A stretch of DNA of 54,682 bases, taken from Saccharopolyspora indica. GTDB taxonomy: Bacteria > Actinomycetota > Actinomycetes > Mycobacteriales > Pseudonocardiaceae. This document shows positions 1-8,276 of the stretch, one piece after another. The stretch is from NCBI RefSeq assembly GCF_027853965.1, contig NZ_JAQGLB010000033.1, forward strand, positions 1 through 54,682, read 5' to 3'. The notes below the pieces were generated by a model, which had not been told where the DNA came from, searched no databases, and saw only the letters and a list, made by a program, of their open reading frames with translations. Both the position numbers and the translations under genes were made by a program. Positions within the stretch are counted from its first letter, which is position 1. Each line of letters opens with the position of its first letter.

Positions 1-140
1 CCCGCTCACGCGTCAACCGTCGACGGCCCTGGTTAACCGACCGGTTCCGAGTCTCGAAGTCCATCGCATCCCCGTAGATCGGGTGTTGCGACGACTCCTA
101 GAACTCAAGCTGGTGCGCGGGCCGTTCGCGGTTCACGGGA
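1..140. other. left-edge non-coding stretch
   Basis: I see no convincing gene here. Short open frames are present, but none has a recognisable product or a ribosome binding site. The stretch lies downstream of the minus-strand methyltransferase, whose stop is at 141. Confidence 0.5.
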
Positions 141-956
141 TCAGGGCTTGCGGGCCACTCCGCCGAGGAGGTTGTGGGCTTCGGCGCTGGGGCGGCGCAG
201 GAGGGGCCCGTCGGGCCACCAGTCGAAGAGGTAGGTCAGGCCCGGTTCGACCATCTCCAGGTCGCGGAACAGGGCGGCGATCTCCTCGCGGCGGCGGTAG
301 TAGCAGCTGCCCATCATCTCGTTGAAGCGCGCCTGGGACGCGACCGCGAGCTCGGCGTGGGCGCTGCCGTCGTCCGGGTTGTACAGGTGCGAGATCGCGA
401 TGTAGGAGCCCGGCGCGAGTGCGTCGACGTAGGCCTGCATGATCCGGTTCGGGTCTTCGCCGTCGGTCACGTGGTGCAGCGTGTTGCACTGGATCAGCCC
501 GACCGGCCTGCTCAGGTCGAGGTGCTTGGTGACCATCGGATCGCTCAGGATCGCCGCGGGGTCGCGGAGGTCGCCCATCGCGAAGTGGGTGTTCTCGTTC
601 TCCTCCAGCAGCGCGCGGCCGTGCGCTGCCACCGACGGGTCGTTGTCCACGTAGACGACCGTGGCCTCGGCGTTGAGCCGCTGCGCCGCCTGGTGGGTGT
701 TCTCCGCGGTGGGCAGGCCTGATCCCAGGTCGAGGAACTGGTCGATCTCGGCGCCACCGGCCATGAACCGGACGACGCGGATCAGCCAGGCCCGGCACAG
801 CCTGCCGACCTCGATGGCCTCCGGCGCGATCTGCTGGATCTGCCGGAGGACCTGGCGGTCCACCTCGAAGTTGTCCTTGCCGCCCACGAATGCGTCGTAG
901 ACCCGCGCGATGCTGGGTTTGCTCGTGTCGATCTGCGGCCGGTCAACATCTGCCAT
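141..956 (-). CDS. SAM-dependent methyltransferase, DUF574 (Methyltransf_19) family
   Basis: A 271-aa cytosolic Rossmann-fold methyltransferase of a family that is very abundant in actinomycetes. The family hallmark VYDAFVGGKDNF is at residues 19-30. The SAM-binding motif I, FLDLGSGLPT, is at 74-83, followed by an acidic residue at the end of strand 2 (VYVDND). Length is normal for the family. Substrates are mostly unknown; some relatives sit in antibiotic clusters, but there is none here. The ATG at 956 gives the canonical MADVDRP N-terminus. A second member lies at 49179-49988. The neighbour gene stops at 1033 on the same strand, 77 bp upstream, so co-transcription is possible but not evident. 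Confidence 0.9.
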   Translation of the reverse strand: MADVDRPQIDTSKPSIARVYDAFVGGKDNFEVDRQVLRQIQQIAPEAIEVGRLCRAWLIRVVRFMAGGAEIDQFLDLGSGLPTAENTHQAAQRLNAEATVVYVDNDPSVAAHGRALLEENENTHFAMGDLRDPAAILSDPMVTKHLDLSRPVGLIQCNTLHHVTDGEDPNRIMQAYVDALAPGSYIAISHLYNPDDGSAHAELAVASQARFNEMMGSCYYRRREEIAALFRDLEMVEPGLTYLFDWWPDGPLLRRPSAEAHNLLGGVARKP

Positions 957-1032
957 GGAGTGGGTCCGCTCGGTCCGGGGTGGAAACGATCTAGCCCAGG
1001 GTAGGTCCCCGAGTTCTTTCGGTAAACACCTA

Positions 1033-2133
1033 TCACTCCGCGTCGACGGCGATGTTCACGGACTGTTCAACGGCATCGGGCTCGGCGAAGGCCAGCAACC
1101 GGCGGCCCTCCTCCTCGAGCGCCTCCGCGTCGGGCAGCGCCCGGTAGGCGGTGATGTGCAGCGTCGCGGTGTCCCGTTTGCGGGTGATCTGCCAGGTGCC
1201 GTGCAGGAACCCGTCCACCAGGATCGTGCCGGGCAGCACCGCGTTCTTCACGCTGAACAGGCGTTTCCGGTCCTCGGGCGACATGACGCGGCCGCGGTCG
1301 TGGTGGGAGAGCAGCAGGTTGTCGAACGGTGGCAGGAAGCGCGGTGGGCTCGGCAGTTCCGGATCGGCCAGCTCGGCGTCGGGGAGGTCGAGCAGCTCGC
1401 GCCCGTTCTCGTCGCGGAAGCCGCGCAGGTCCATCCCGCGCACCACGTCCTTCAGCCCGCGCAGCCCGGACCAGGTCTGCACGTCCGCGACGGTGGCGGG
1501 GCCGAACGCGGCGAGGTAGCGGCGGAGCACCTCCTCGACCGGTGCCGCATCGGCGAGCGGGCGGCCGAGCCAGGTCTCGGCGGTGGCGTAGACGGGCTGA
1601 CCGCTGCGGCCCCAGATCGCGCGCGGCGGGATCTGCACCAGCGGCAACAGGTTCCGCACCGCGAAGGCCAGGGCGGCCGGGGACCGGTCAGGCCAGCGCT
1701 CGGCGAGCAGCGGCCGCAGCTGGGCCGCGCTGCGGGGCTGCTCGTCCAGCAGCTTCCGGCCGATGGCGGTGAGCTCGTCCTCGTCGAGCCCGATGAGCTC
1801 GCTGCGGTGCTGGGTGTTGCTGCGCACGCCGCGATCCAGCAACGACTGCACCATCGGCCGCAGCAGCAAGCAGTCCTCGGCGGAGACCAGGTGCACCGTG
1901 CCGCGCATCAGCACGATGCGGACCACGCTGCGGTCCAGCAGCCGCTGGGCCAGGTCGTCGGGTTGGAAGGTGGTCAGCCGCGTCCACAGCCCGAAGTAGG
2001 GCGGGAACGGTGCTTGCGCCTGCATTCCGACCAGGTGCTCGACCGCCTCGATCGCGGACTTCCCGGATCGGCTCAGCAGCAGCTGCCGCTGCAGCGCGGT
2101 GCGGTTGAGCTGGCGCTGGGTGAGGACGGGCAT
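1033..2133 (-). CDS. AlkZ/YcaQ-like DNA glycosylase (winged-helix, HTH_42 family)
   Basis: A 366-aa protein of the winged-helix DNA-binding family PF06224, which includes the DNA glycosylases AlkZ and YcaQ. These unhook bulky N-alkyl adducts and interstrand crosslinks. The catalytic Q-x-Q motif of AlkZ-type members is visible as MQAQAP, with Gln38 and Gln40. The C-terminal beta-rich segment contains the family-typical FLPPFDNLLLSHHDR. I chose the ATG at 2133, preceded by GGGAGATCC, because the frame upstream of it is a repeat-derived leader and not protein. A longer start at 2325 is formally open. The gene sits directly behind copy 1 of a dispersed leader repeat. Glycosylase activity is inferred from family only. 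Confidence 0.8.
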   Translation of the reverse strand: MPVLTQRQLNRTALQRQLLLSRSGKSAIEAVEHLVGMQAQAPFPPYFGLWTRLTTFQPDDLAQRLLDRSVVRIVLMRGTVHLVSAEDCLLLRPMVQSLLDRGVRSNTQHRSELIGLDEDELTAIGRKLLDEQPRSAAQLRPLLAERWPDRSPAALAFAVRNLLPLVQIPPRAIWGRSGQPVYATAETWLGRPLADAAPVEEVLRRYLAAFGPATVADVQTWSGLRGLKDVVRGMDLRGFRDENGRELLDLPDAELADPELPSPPRFLPPFDNLLLSHHDRGRVMSPEDRKRLFSVKNAVLPGTILVDGFLHGTWQITRKRDTATLHITAYRALPDAEALEEEGRRLLAFAEPDAVEQSVNIAVDAE

Positions 2134-2146
2134 GGATCTCCCGTTT

Positions 2147-2290
2147 CCGCCTCTCCGCGATTCACAGTGGTGGTTGCGTTGGGCGTTGATGTCGCGTTTT
2201 GCGGTTTCTTGTGGCTGGGTTGCGTCACGTTCCCCTGGGGTGCGGTTGAGATGTGCTGCGGTTGGCACAAAGTCACCCATCGCTCCTCCT
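2147..2290 (-). repeat. dispersed leader repeat, copy 1
   Basis: The core (2147-2250) matches copies at 3799-3903 and 8277-8383. Read on the minus strand, all three end in CGCGGAGAGGCGG a few bases before a start codon and contain AACGCAACCACCACTG and CCACAAGAAACCGC. In this copy GGCGG ends 13 nt before the ATG at 2133, and a second purine-rich site, GGGAGATCC, lies between. The distal end is diverged from the other two copies: their GACAC...GTGTC inverted repeat is degenerate here. Confidence 0.85.
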
Positions 2291-2348
2291 TCCGCCTCCG
2301 GGACAGTACGTGGGCGCACCGACATGCGGCGGTGGCAGACTTACCGCG

Positions 2349-3092
2349 ATGAGCGGAGCGGTTTTGGTCCTCGGGGGCCGCAGCGAGATCGGCATGGCGG
2401 TGGCCGAGCGCCTGGTCAAGCAGGGCCACGGCAAGGTCGTGCTGGCAGCGCGGCGGTCGGCGGACCTCGACGCCGAGGAGGCGGTGCTCCGCCAGGTGGG
2501 CGCGACCGAGGTGGCGCGGGCGGAGTTCGACGCGGACGACGTGAGCAGCCACGCCGAGCTGCTGCGCGGCATCGTCGACGAGCACGGGCCGATCGAGGTC
2601 GCGGTGACGGCCTTCGGCCTGCTCGGCGACCAGGAGCGCGCGGAGCGCGACGCGGCGCACGCGATCGAGATCGTGCACACCGACTACGTCGCGCACATCA
2701 GCGTGCTGACGCACCTCGCGAACCTGATGCGGGAGCGGGGAAGCGGCCGGATCGTGGTGTTCTCGTCGGTGGCCGGGGTGCGGGTGCGCCGCGCGAACTA
2801 CGTGTACGGGTCGGCGAAGGCCGGGCTCGACGGGTTCGCCAGCGGGTTGTCGGACGCGCTGGTGGGCAGCGGGGTGGAACTGCTGATCGTGCGGCCGGGT
2901 TTCGTCATCGGGCGGATGACCACCGGCATGAGCCCGGCGCCGTGGTCGAGCACGCCGGACCAGGTCGCGGACGCGACCGTCAAGGCGCTGCGGCGCGGCC
3001 GCCGCGTGGTGTGGGTGCCGCCGATCCTGCGCTGGGTGTTCGCGGCGATGCGCCTGGTCCCGCAGGCGATCTGGCGCCGCATGCCGCGCTGA
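2349..3092 (+). CDS. SDR oxidoreductase, DprE2-like
   Basis: A 247-aa short-chain dehydrogenase. It follows mycobacterial DprE2 (decaprenylphosphoryl-2-keto-ribose reductase of arabinan precursor synthesis) closely. The nucleotide-binding motif LGGRSEIG is at 8-15, the family phrase AFGLLGD at about 88-94, the catalytic Ser about 139, and Tyr153-x3-Lys157 in YVYGSAKAG. It ends in the membrane-associating hydrophobic tail WVPPILRWVFAAMR. The ATG at 2349 is chosen because the frame upstream is not conserved. It is transcribed divergently from the AlkZ-like gene. No DprE1 partner lies nearby, so the true substrate is uncertain. Its TGA abuts the stop of the next, convergent gene in a shared TGATCA. 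Confidence 0.8.
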   Translation: MSGAVLVLGGRSEIGMAVAERLVKQGHGKVVLAARRSADLDAEEAVLRQVGATEVARAEFDADDVSSHAELLRGIVDEHGPIEVAVTAFGLLGDQERAERDAAHAIEIVHTDYVAHISVLTHLANLMRERGSGRIVVFSSVAGVRVRRANYVYGSAKAGLDGFASGLSDALVGSGVELLIVRPGFVIGRMTTGMSPAPWSSTPDQVADATVKALRRGRRVVWVPPILRWVFAAMRLVPQAIWRRMPR

Positions 3093-3785
3093 TCACGCGA
3101 GACCGAGGACTTGCGCGTCGATCGCGAGGTGGTCGCGCAGCGCCGTGGTTCCGGTTGCGGTGAGGCGCACCGCGCGGCCGGTTCCGATCTTCTTGATCCA
3201 GCCGTTGGCGAGGAAGTTGCGCAGCAGGTGCGCTCCGGCGGTGCCAGCCAGGTGGGAGCGGCGCTCGGTCCAGTCCAGGCAGGGGCGGGCCAGCGGGCGC
3301 CGGGTGCTCCGGAGATCCGCCTCCGCTATCCCCAACGTGCCGGTCAGCCAGCTGAAACCGGTGTCGGTGACGGCGAATCCGTCGCTCTGGTCGAGCAGTC
3401 CGGCCGCGGTCATGCCGTCGGTGATCGCGACACCGAGGCGACCGGCCAGGTGGTCGTAGCAGGTGCGGCCGTTGGCCAGCGCCGCCGAGGCGCTGACCGC
3501 GCGCAGGCCGGTCGGCGGCTGCCGGGCCGGGCCGAGGTGGCTGATGAACGCTTCGAGGAGATCCGCCGCCTGCGCGTTCGCCAGCTGCACGTAGCGGTGC
3601 CGACCCTGGCGGCGTTCGGCGAGCAGGCCGCCCTCGACCAGCCGGTTCAGGTGTTCGCTGGCCGTCGACGCCGCGACCCCGGCGTGCCCGGCGAGCTCGG
3701 TCGCGGTCCACGCCCGCCCGTCGAGCAGCGCCAGGCAGAAGGCGGCCCTGGTCGGGTCGGCGAGCAGCGCGGCCAGCCTGGCCAC
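3093..3785 (-). CDS. ArsR-type winged-helix transcriptional regulator
   Basis: A 230-aa protein with an N-terminal ArsR-like helix-turn-helix at about residues 5-68 (DPTRAAFCLALLDGR, then STASEHLNRLVEGGLL and the wing RRQGRHRYVQL). A longer C-terminal domain of the kind seen in two-domain actinobacterial ArsR proteins follows. No metal-binding cysteine pair is visible in the recognition helix, so it is probably not a metal sensor. The GTG at 3785 is preceded by GGAGAGGCGGG from leader repeat copy 2. The frame runs on upstream through the repeat to 3881, but that part is repeat-derived. It is convergent with the DprE2-like gene. Confidence 0.8.
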   Translation of the reverse strand: MARLAALLADPTRAAFCLALLDGRAWTATELAGHAGVAASTASEHLNRLVEGGLLAERRQGRHRYVQLANAQAADLLEAFISHLGPARQPPTGLRAVSASAALANGRTCYDHLAGRLGVAITDGMTAAGLLDQSDGFAVTDTGFSWLTGTLGIAEADLRSTRRPLARPCLDWTERRSHLAGTAGAHLLRNFLANGWIKKIGTGRAVRLTATGTTALRDHLAIDAQVLGLA

Positions 3786-3798
3786 ATCGCGTTCGGTC

Positions 3799-3927
3799 CC
3801 GCCTCTCCGCGATTTTTCAGTGGTGGTTGCGTTCGGGAGGGATCGCGCGGTGGGCGGTTTCTTGTGGCCGGGTTGCATCACGGTCCCCTGAGGTGCGGTT
3901 GATCAGGACTCGACACGAGGGGTGTCA
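3799..3927 (-). repeat. dispersed leader repeat, copy 2
   Basis: The second copy of the leader repeat. Read on the minus strand it runs from the inverted repeat GACAC-GAGGG-GTGTC (3912-3926) through CCTCAGGGGACCGTGATGCAACCC-type sequence to GGAGAGGCGG, 13 nt before the GTG at 3785. Relative to copy 3 it has an odd-length indel in its middle, so the reading frames through the two copies differ. Confidence 0.85.
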
Positions 3928-3990
3928 CAGCCATTCTGCTGCGAGGACACTTCGGCGGGCACCGAAGCGTTCCGGCCCTACGGTGGCGGC

Positions 3991-4755
3991 ATGCCGGGAG
4001 AATTCCACGCACTCCACCGGGCGGGATCGCCGCTGCTGCTGCCGAACGCCTGGGACTTCGCCTCCGCCGCAGCGCTGGTCGCCGAGGGCTTCGCGGCGAT
4101 CGGCACCACCAGCCTCGGGGTGGCCGTCGCGCACGGTGAGCTGGACGCGGCGGGGCGCACCCGCGCGCAGACGGTCGAACTCGCCAGCAGGCTGGTCGAG
4201 CTACCTCGTCCGATCAGCGTCGACATCGAGCTGGGCTTCGGCGCCGCGGCCGAGGTCGCCGAGGAGCTCGCCGAGCTCGGCGTGGCCGGGATCAACCTGG
4301 AGGACGGTCTCGGCGACCTGCAGGAGCTCATCGGCGAGGTGAAGCGGCGCGCTCCCGATCTCTTCCTCAACGCGCGCACCGACACCTACTGGCTCGGCAC
4401 CGCACCGTCGCTCAGCGACACGATCGATCGCGCGGTCCGGTACGCGGCGGCTGGTGCCGACGGCATCTTCGTGCCGGGCATGACCGCCGTCGACGACATC
4501 CGCGCGCTGGTGGATGCGGTGCGGGTCCCGGTCAACATCCTCTTCCAGCCCGGGCTCGACCTCGAAGAGCTCGCCGCGCTCGGCGTCCGGCGAGTGAGCA
4601 CGGGCTCGCTGCTGTACCGCGCGGCGTTGCACGGTGCGATCACGACTGCTCGCGCCGTTCGCGATGGTTCGCCCGTGGCGGCGGGCGTGCCGGGCTATTC
4701 GGTTGTGCGGGACTACGCAGGTGGTCGGCGGCGCGGTTCCGGTGGCTTCCAGTGA
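3991..4755 (+). CDS. isocitrate lyase/PEP mutase superfamily protein
   Basis: A 254-aa TIM-barrel protein of the PEP mutase/isocitrate lyase superfamily, whose members make or break C-C or C-P bonds of 2-oxo acid-type substrates using Mg2+. LLLPNAWDFASA (15-26) is the family N-terminal motif. SVDIELGFG (76-84) and INLEDG (101-106) carry the metal-coordinating Asp and Glu. The KKCGH signature of true isocitrate lyases is absent, so this is the widespread small 'PEP-phosphomutase-like' type with unknown substrate. The ATG at 3991 aligns with the family start. The 3' end overlaps the convergent hydrolase gene by 43 bp. Confidence 0.85.
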   Translation: MPGEFHALHRAGSPLLLPNAWDFASAAALVAEGFAAIGTTSLGVAVAHGELDAAGRTRAQTVELASRLVELPRPISVDIELGFGAAAEVAEELAELGVAGINLEDGLGDLQELIGEVKRRAPDLFLNARTDTYWLGTAPSLSDTIDRAVRYAAAGADGIFVPGMTAVDDIRALVDAVRVPVNILFQPGLDLEELAALGVRRVSTGSLLYRAALHGAITTARAVRDGSPVAAGVPGYSVVRDYAGGRRRGSGGFQ

Positions 4756-5453
4756 CCGCCGTCGGGTCCGGTCGGGTGCTCGACGCCGGCGCCGAGGTAG
4801 CTGCGGAACCAGTCGGCGGCCAGCTCCGCGACGCGGTCCAGCGCGCCGGGTTCCTCGAACAGGTGACCGGCGTGCGGCACGATCTCGATCTTGACGTCGG
4901 TCAGCGGCAGCGCGGTGAGCAGCTCGACCGCCTGGCGGTTGAGGTTGAGCACCTCGCGGTCGTCGCCGCCGACGATCAGCAGCGTCGGGGCCTGCACCGA
5001 ATCCAGGCCCGTCCCGGCCAGGTCGGGGCGACCGCCGCGCGACACCACCGCGGCGACGCGGTCCGGCCGCCGCCCGGCGGCCTTCAGCGCGGCGGCGGCG
5101 CCGGTGCTGGCGCCGAACAGCCCGATCGGCATGCCCCTGGTGGCCGACCAGGCGTTCAGCTCGTCGATCGCGGGCACCAGGCGTTCGGTGAGCAGGTCGA
5201 TGTCGAAGCGGAGCTCCTGGGTCCGCTGGTCGAACTTGGCCTCCTCCGGGGTGAGCAGGTCGAGCAGCATGGTGCCGAACCCGGCGTCCTGCAGGGATTC
5301 GGCGACGGCGCGGTTGCGGGGGCTGTGCCGGGAACTCCCGGAACCGTGCGCGAACAGAACCACCGCCCGGGCAGGCGGTGGCACGACGAGATCCCCTTCG
5401 AGCTCTCCCGCAGGGGTTTTGACGATCACCGGCTCGGTCGCGACTTGAACCAT
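4713..5453 (-). CDS. dienelactone hydrolase-like alpha/beta hydrolase
   Basis: A 246-aa cytosolic alpha/beta hydrolase. Visible are the N-terminal oxyanion segment FAHGSGSSRHSPRN (34-47), the nucleophile elbow GASTG with Ser116, the acid region GGDDREV (about 162-168) and the catalytic His in VPHAGHLF (His197). It resembles the actinobacterial alpha/beta proteins often fused or adjacent to phosphoribosyltransferases, but no such partner is present. The ATG at 5453 has GGAGG directly upstream. It lies downstream of a pair of palindromes (5535-5594). Substrate unknown. Confidence 0.8.
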   Translation of the reverse strand: MVQVATEPVIVKTPAGELEGDLVVPPPARAVVLFAHGSGSSRHSPRNRAVAESLQDAGFGTMLLDLLTPEEAKFDQRTQELRFDIDLLTERLVPAIDELNAWSATRGMPIGLFGASTGAAAALKAAGRRPDRVAAVVSRGGRPDLAGTGLDSVQAPTLLIVGGDDREVLNLNRQAVELLTALPLTDVKIEIVPHAGHLFEEPGALDRVAELAADWFRSYLGAGVEHPTGPDGGHWKPPEPRRRPPA

Positions 5454-5534
5454 GTGAGCCTCCTCCAGTTCCGCAGGCTCCGACTACCCCGGACCGCGAA
5501 ACCCGACACGTGGCGGAGGCCCGGCGGGGTCGCC

Positions 5535-5594
5535 GTCAATTTCGTACGAAATTGACGTTCACCCGGGTGATGGTCAATTTCGTACGAAATTGAC
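5535..5594. repeat. paired palindromes, ATTTCG-TA-CGAAAT type
   Basis: Two identical perfect 22-bp palindromes, GTCAATTTCGTACGAAATTGAC, lie at 5535-5556 and 5573-5594. They are separated by 16 bp that are partly palindromic themselves (CACCCGGGTG). They sit between the stop of the CMD-like gene (5655) and the start of the hydrolase gene (5453), both on the minus strand. The core is shared with pairs at 15904-15972 and 31524-31593. Confidence 0.9.
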
Positions 5595-5654
5595 ACCGAC
5601 CTGGTGTTTCAGTGCGGTGGAGCGCTCACGTCTGTGGGTGCGGAGGCTCGGTGT

Positions 5655-6692
5655 TCACCAGTCCGAGTCGCGGGTGGTGGCGTTGCCGAGGGTCATCGCC
5701 AGGCGGTTGGTCCAGGCCGTCATGGCCGCCACCGCGATCAGGTCGCGGACGCCTTCGACGCTCACGCCGGCCGCGCGCAGGCGGCTGATGTGCTCGGCGG
5801 TCAGCGCCGTCGGCGTGGGAGCCAGCGCGGCGGCCGCGTCGACGATGGCGCGCTGGCGCTGGTCGGGCACCGCCGCCGGGCCCGCCTCCGCCAGGGCCAC
5901 CGAGGTCACCAGGTCGTCGGACAGCTCGACCTGGCGGCGGCCGTGGACGCCGGAGGACAGCGCGCACCCGGTGCGCAGGGAGGCCGCGAGCGCGGCCAGC
6001 TCCCGCTCGGCGGCGGCCAGCTCACCCGGGTCGGTCATGATCGCGTTGTAGAGCGCGCTGCACGCCTCCAGGGCCTCCGGGTCGTGCTGCAGCGCCACGT
6101 CGAAGGAGTCCGCCTCCACCCACGGCACCCAGCGCATCTGCGGGAACGCCTCGCCGGGCGTCGGCAGCTCGCAGCCGTCCGCGGTCGATCCGACGGCGAT
6201 GGTGTTCGCCGGTTCCGCGCACGGTCCGGCGTCGGCCTCCTCGACCAGCTGAAGCCCGCGCAGCAACCGGATCCGGAAGCTGGTGGCCGCGACCACCTGG
6301 GCGGCCGCCACGACCTGCGCCGTGCTGAAGCCCTGCTCGCGCAGCTCGCCGATCTCGGCGACGCTCACGTCGGCCGGGTCCAGAGCGACCTGCTCGCAGT
6401 GCGCGAGAAGCGCCTGCTGCGCCTCGGACAGCTCGGCCCATCGCTCGGTGTCCTGGACGACCTCGGCGGATCCCTCGCCCGCCAGCGCGTCGAGCTCGGC
6501 CGCCAGTTCGTCGTCCGGCTGGTCGTTCACCAGCGCGACGCGCAGCGCGATCCGGGCCCGGTCGGCCCGGTCGAGGGCGGCCAGGTCGGCCGGGCGGAGC
6601 ACGGCGGCGTCGACGTTCGCGGTCAGCTCGCGCACGTCCGGTCGGAGCACGGCCAGCACCGATTCGGCGCGGACACTGCTTGCGGTCGTCAT
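5655..6692 (-). CDS. CMD/AhpD-like two-domain protein (peroxidase-related)
   Basis: A 345-aa, mostly helical protein with two carboxymuconolactone decarboxylase (CMD)-like halves, about residues 60-150 and 205-330. It resembles fused Avi_7169/Avi_7170-type alkylhydroperoxidase-domain proteins. The usual C-x-x-C-x3-H redox motif is reduced to Cys243-A-L-Ser246-x3-His250, so the resolving cysteine is missing and AhpD-type thiol peroxidase chemistry is doubtful. The ATG at 6692 is preferred over that at 6698 because GGACGAGG sits at proper spacing to it. It lies 76 bp downstream of the PucR gene on the same strand and may be in its operon. Confidence 0.7.
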   Translation of the reverse strand: MTTASSVRAESVLAVLRPDVRELTANVDAAVLRPADLAALDRADRARIALRVALVNDQPDDELAAELDALAGEGSAEVVQDTERWAELSEAQQALLAHCEQVALDPADVSVAEIGELREQGFSTAQVVAAAQVVAATSFRIRLLRGLQLVEEADAGPCAEPANTIAVGSTADGCELPTPGEAFPQMRWVPWVEADSFDVALQHDPEALEACSALYNAIMTDPGELAAAERELAALAASLRTGCALSSGVHGRRQVELSDDLVTSVALAEAGPAAVPDQRQRAIVDAAAALAPTPTALTAEHISRLRAAGVSVEGVRDLIAVAAMTAWTNRLAMTLGNATTRDSDW

Positions 6693-6768
6693 AAGCATCC
6701 TCGTCCGGTTGAACGGCTTTCCGCGGGTAGTTTCCACGGCCCGCGCGTCCGGGTGATCACGAGGGGTC

Positions 6769-8268
6769 CTAGCCCTCGGCGAGGGTGACCGCGCGGCAGG
6801 CCAGGTGCAGTGCGAGGCGTTCGTCGCGATGGCTGAGATCGACCGCGAGGAGTCGTTCGATCCGCTCGATGCGCGCGGCGACCGTGTTGCGGTGCACGCC
6901 GAGGACCGCGGCGGTCTCCGCGATGGAGGACTCCGCGTCCAGGTAGGCGGCCAGGGTGCGGAGCAGGTCGCCGGGCTGGCCGCGCAGCGGTGCGATGAGC
7001 GTGCGGGCGGCGGGTTCGAAGGTGTCGGTGCGGGTCCACTCCAGCAGCAGCTGGGCCATGCCGAGCTGGTCGACGTGCAGGAAGCGGCCCGATTCGGGGC
7101 GGGTCCGGGCCATCCGCGCGGCGTCGGTGGCCTCGGCGATCGTGGTCGCCAGCCCTTCGGCCTGCGGGTGCGGGCGGCCGACTCCCACGTGCACGTCCAG
7201 GGTTCGCCGGAGTTCGCGGGTGGCGGCGCGCAGCTGCGCGGCCAGCGATCGCACGCGGTCGGCCGTGGGTTCCTGCTCGAAGCTCGCCCAGCCGGTCCAG
7301 CCGTCGCCGTGCTCGACCACCACGGCCCCGACGCCCTCGGCGCGCAGCACCCGTTCGACCTCCCGGCTCCGCGCCACGGTGTCCACGGAGGACTGCGTGC
7401 CGATCCGGATGCCGATGTGCCAGCCACCGAGGCTCCAGCCCGCGTCGGCCGCTCGGCGGCGCAGGTCGGCGGTCGGCTCGTCGTCCAGGCGGAGGAGATC
7501 GGCGAGCAGCGCGGCCCGGGACCGGGCGTCGCGCTCCAGCTCGATCCGGTTGGTGAGCAGCCAGCGCTGCACCGCCGCGGCGGCGACCGACAGCGCAGGC
7601 GGCACGACGTCGGCGCGAGCGGCGCTGCGGCCGGGCAGCTCGGTGGCCAGCCAGAGCGTCGGGCGCGTCGTGTCCAGGAGCAGCACCGGGTGTGCGAGGA
7701 GGATGCCTTCGTCGAGCTGGGCGCGTTGCGGAACCGGTTCGTGCACGCGGACTTCGGCAGCGTGGGGGAGTTCTCCGGCGATCAGCGCGCCGCTGTCGTC
7801 GAGCAGGGCGACCGGTGCGTCCAGCAGGTCGCGCAAGGTCGTGACGACCTCCTCGGGCGGCCGGACGCGCGGGCCGAGCGCATCGTGGACGGCCAGCACC
7901 AGGTCCGCGCGGTCGAGCGCCGGTGCGGCCAGCAGCATCCGGGCCGAGATCAGCAGGTCCAGCGGAGGCGCGGTCGAGGTCAGCAGCGGGACGCCCAGCC
8001 GTTCGGCGAGCAAGCGGGTGGTCTCCAGCAGGCCGCCTTCCGGCAGCAGCACCCCGGCGCCGCCGGCGTCGGCGGTCCGGCGCAGCAGCGCGTCGATGCG
8101 CCAGTCGGTGGCGGGGATCGGCTGGACCACCACCACGAGCTCGCCGGGCTGGACGGAGTGCGCCATCGGCCGGGCCAGCTGCACGGGCCGGTCCACGTCG
8201 CCCGCCAGCACCCGGACCGACTCCCGCCAGTCCGGCAGCGCGAGCAGGCGGTGCACGCTGATGGTCAT
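6769..8268 (-). CDS. PucR-family transcriptional regulator
   Basis: A 499-aa regulator with an N-terminal PucR ligand-sensing domain (about 5-125), a middle GGDEF-like CdaR segment (about 270-400) and a C-terminal PucR helix-turn-helix (about 445-492, containing AAVLGVHRNTVAARI). PucR proteins commonly control purine, allantoin or hydantoin use, which fits the flanking DUF917 and NCS1/HyuA genes; that link is inference. The ATG at 8268 follows leader repeat copy 3, with GGAGAGGCGG ending 8 nt upstream. It is separated from the DUF917 gene (8408-9493) only by the repeat. Confidence 0.88.
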   Translation of the reverse strand: MTISVHRLLALPDWRESVRVLAGDVDRPVQLARPMAHSVQPGELVVVVQPIPATDWRIDALLRRTADAGGAGVLLPEGGLLETTRLLAERLGVPLLTSTAPPLDLLISARMLLAAPALDRADLVLAVHDALGPRVRPPEEVVTTLRDLLDAPVALLDDSGALIAGELPHAAEVRVHEPVPQRAQLDEGILLAHPVLLLDTTRPTLWLATELPGRSAARADVVPPALSVAAAAVQRWLLTNRIELERDARSRAALLADLLRLDDEPTADLRRRAADAGWSLGGWHIGIRIGTQSSVDTVARSREVERVLRAEGVGAVVVEHGDGWTGWASFEQEPTADRVRSLAAQLRAATRELRRTLDVHVGVGRPHPQAEGLATTIAEATDAARMARTRPESGRFLHVDQLGMAQLLLEWTRTDTFEPAARTLIAPLRGQPGDLLRTLAAYLDAESSIAETAAVLGVHRNTVAARIERIERLLAVDLSHRDERLALHLACRAVTLAEG

Positions 8269-8276
8269 CGGCAGTC

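Noticed and set aside
910..2352. A 480-codon plus-strand open frame opposite the AlkZ-like gene
   Set aside because: An antisense shadow of a gene with conserved motifs; no ribosome binding site or family match.
3090..3095. Shared TGATCA joining convergent stop codons here and at 48660-48665 as a special signal
   Set aside because: TGA abutting its own complement produces TGATCA automatically; two cases can arise by chance in a compact genome.
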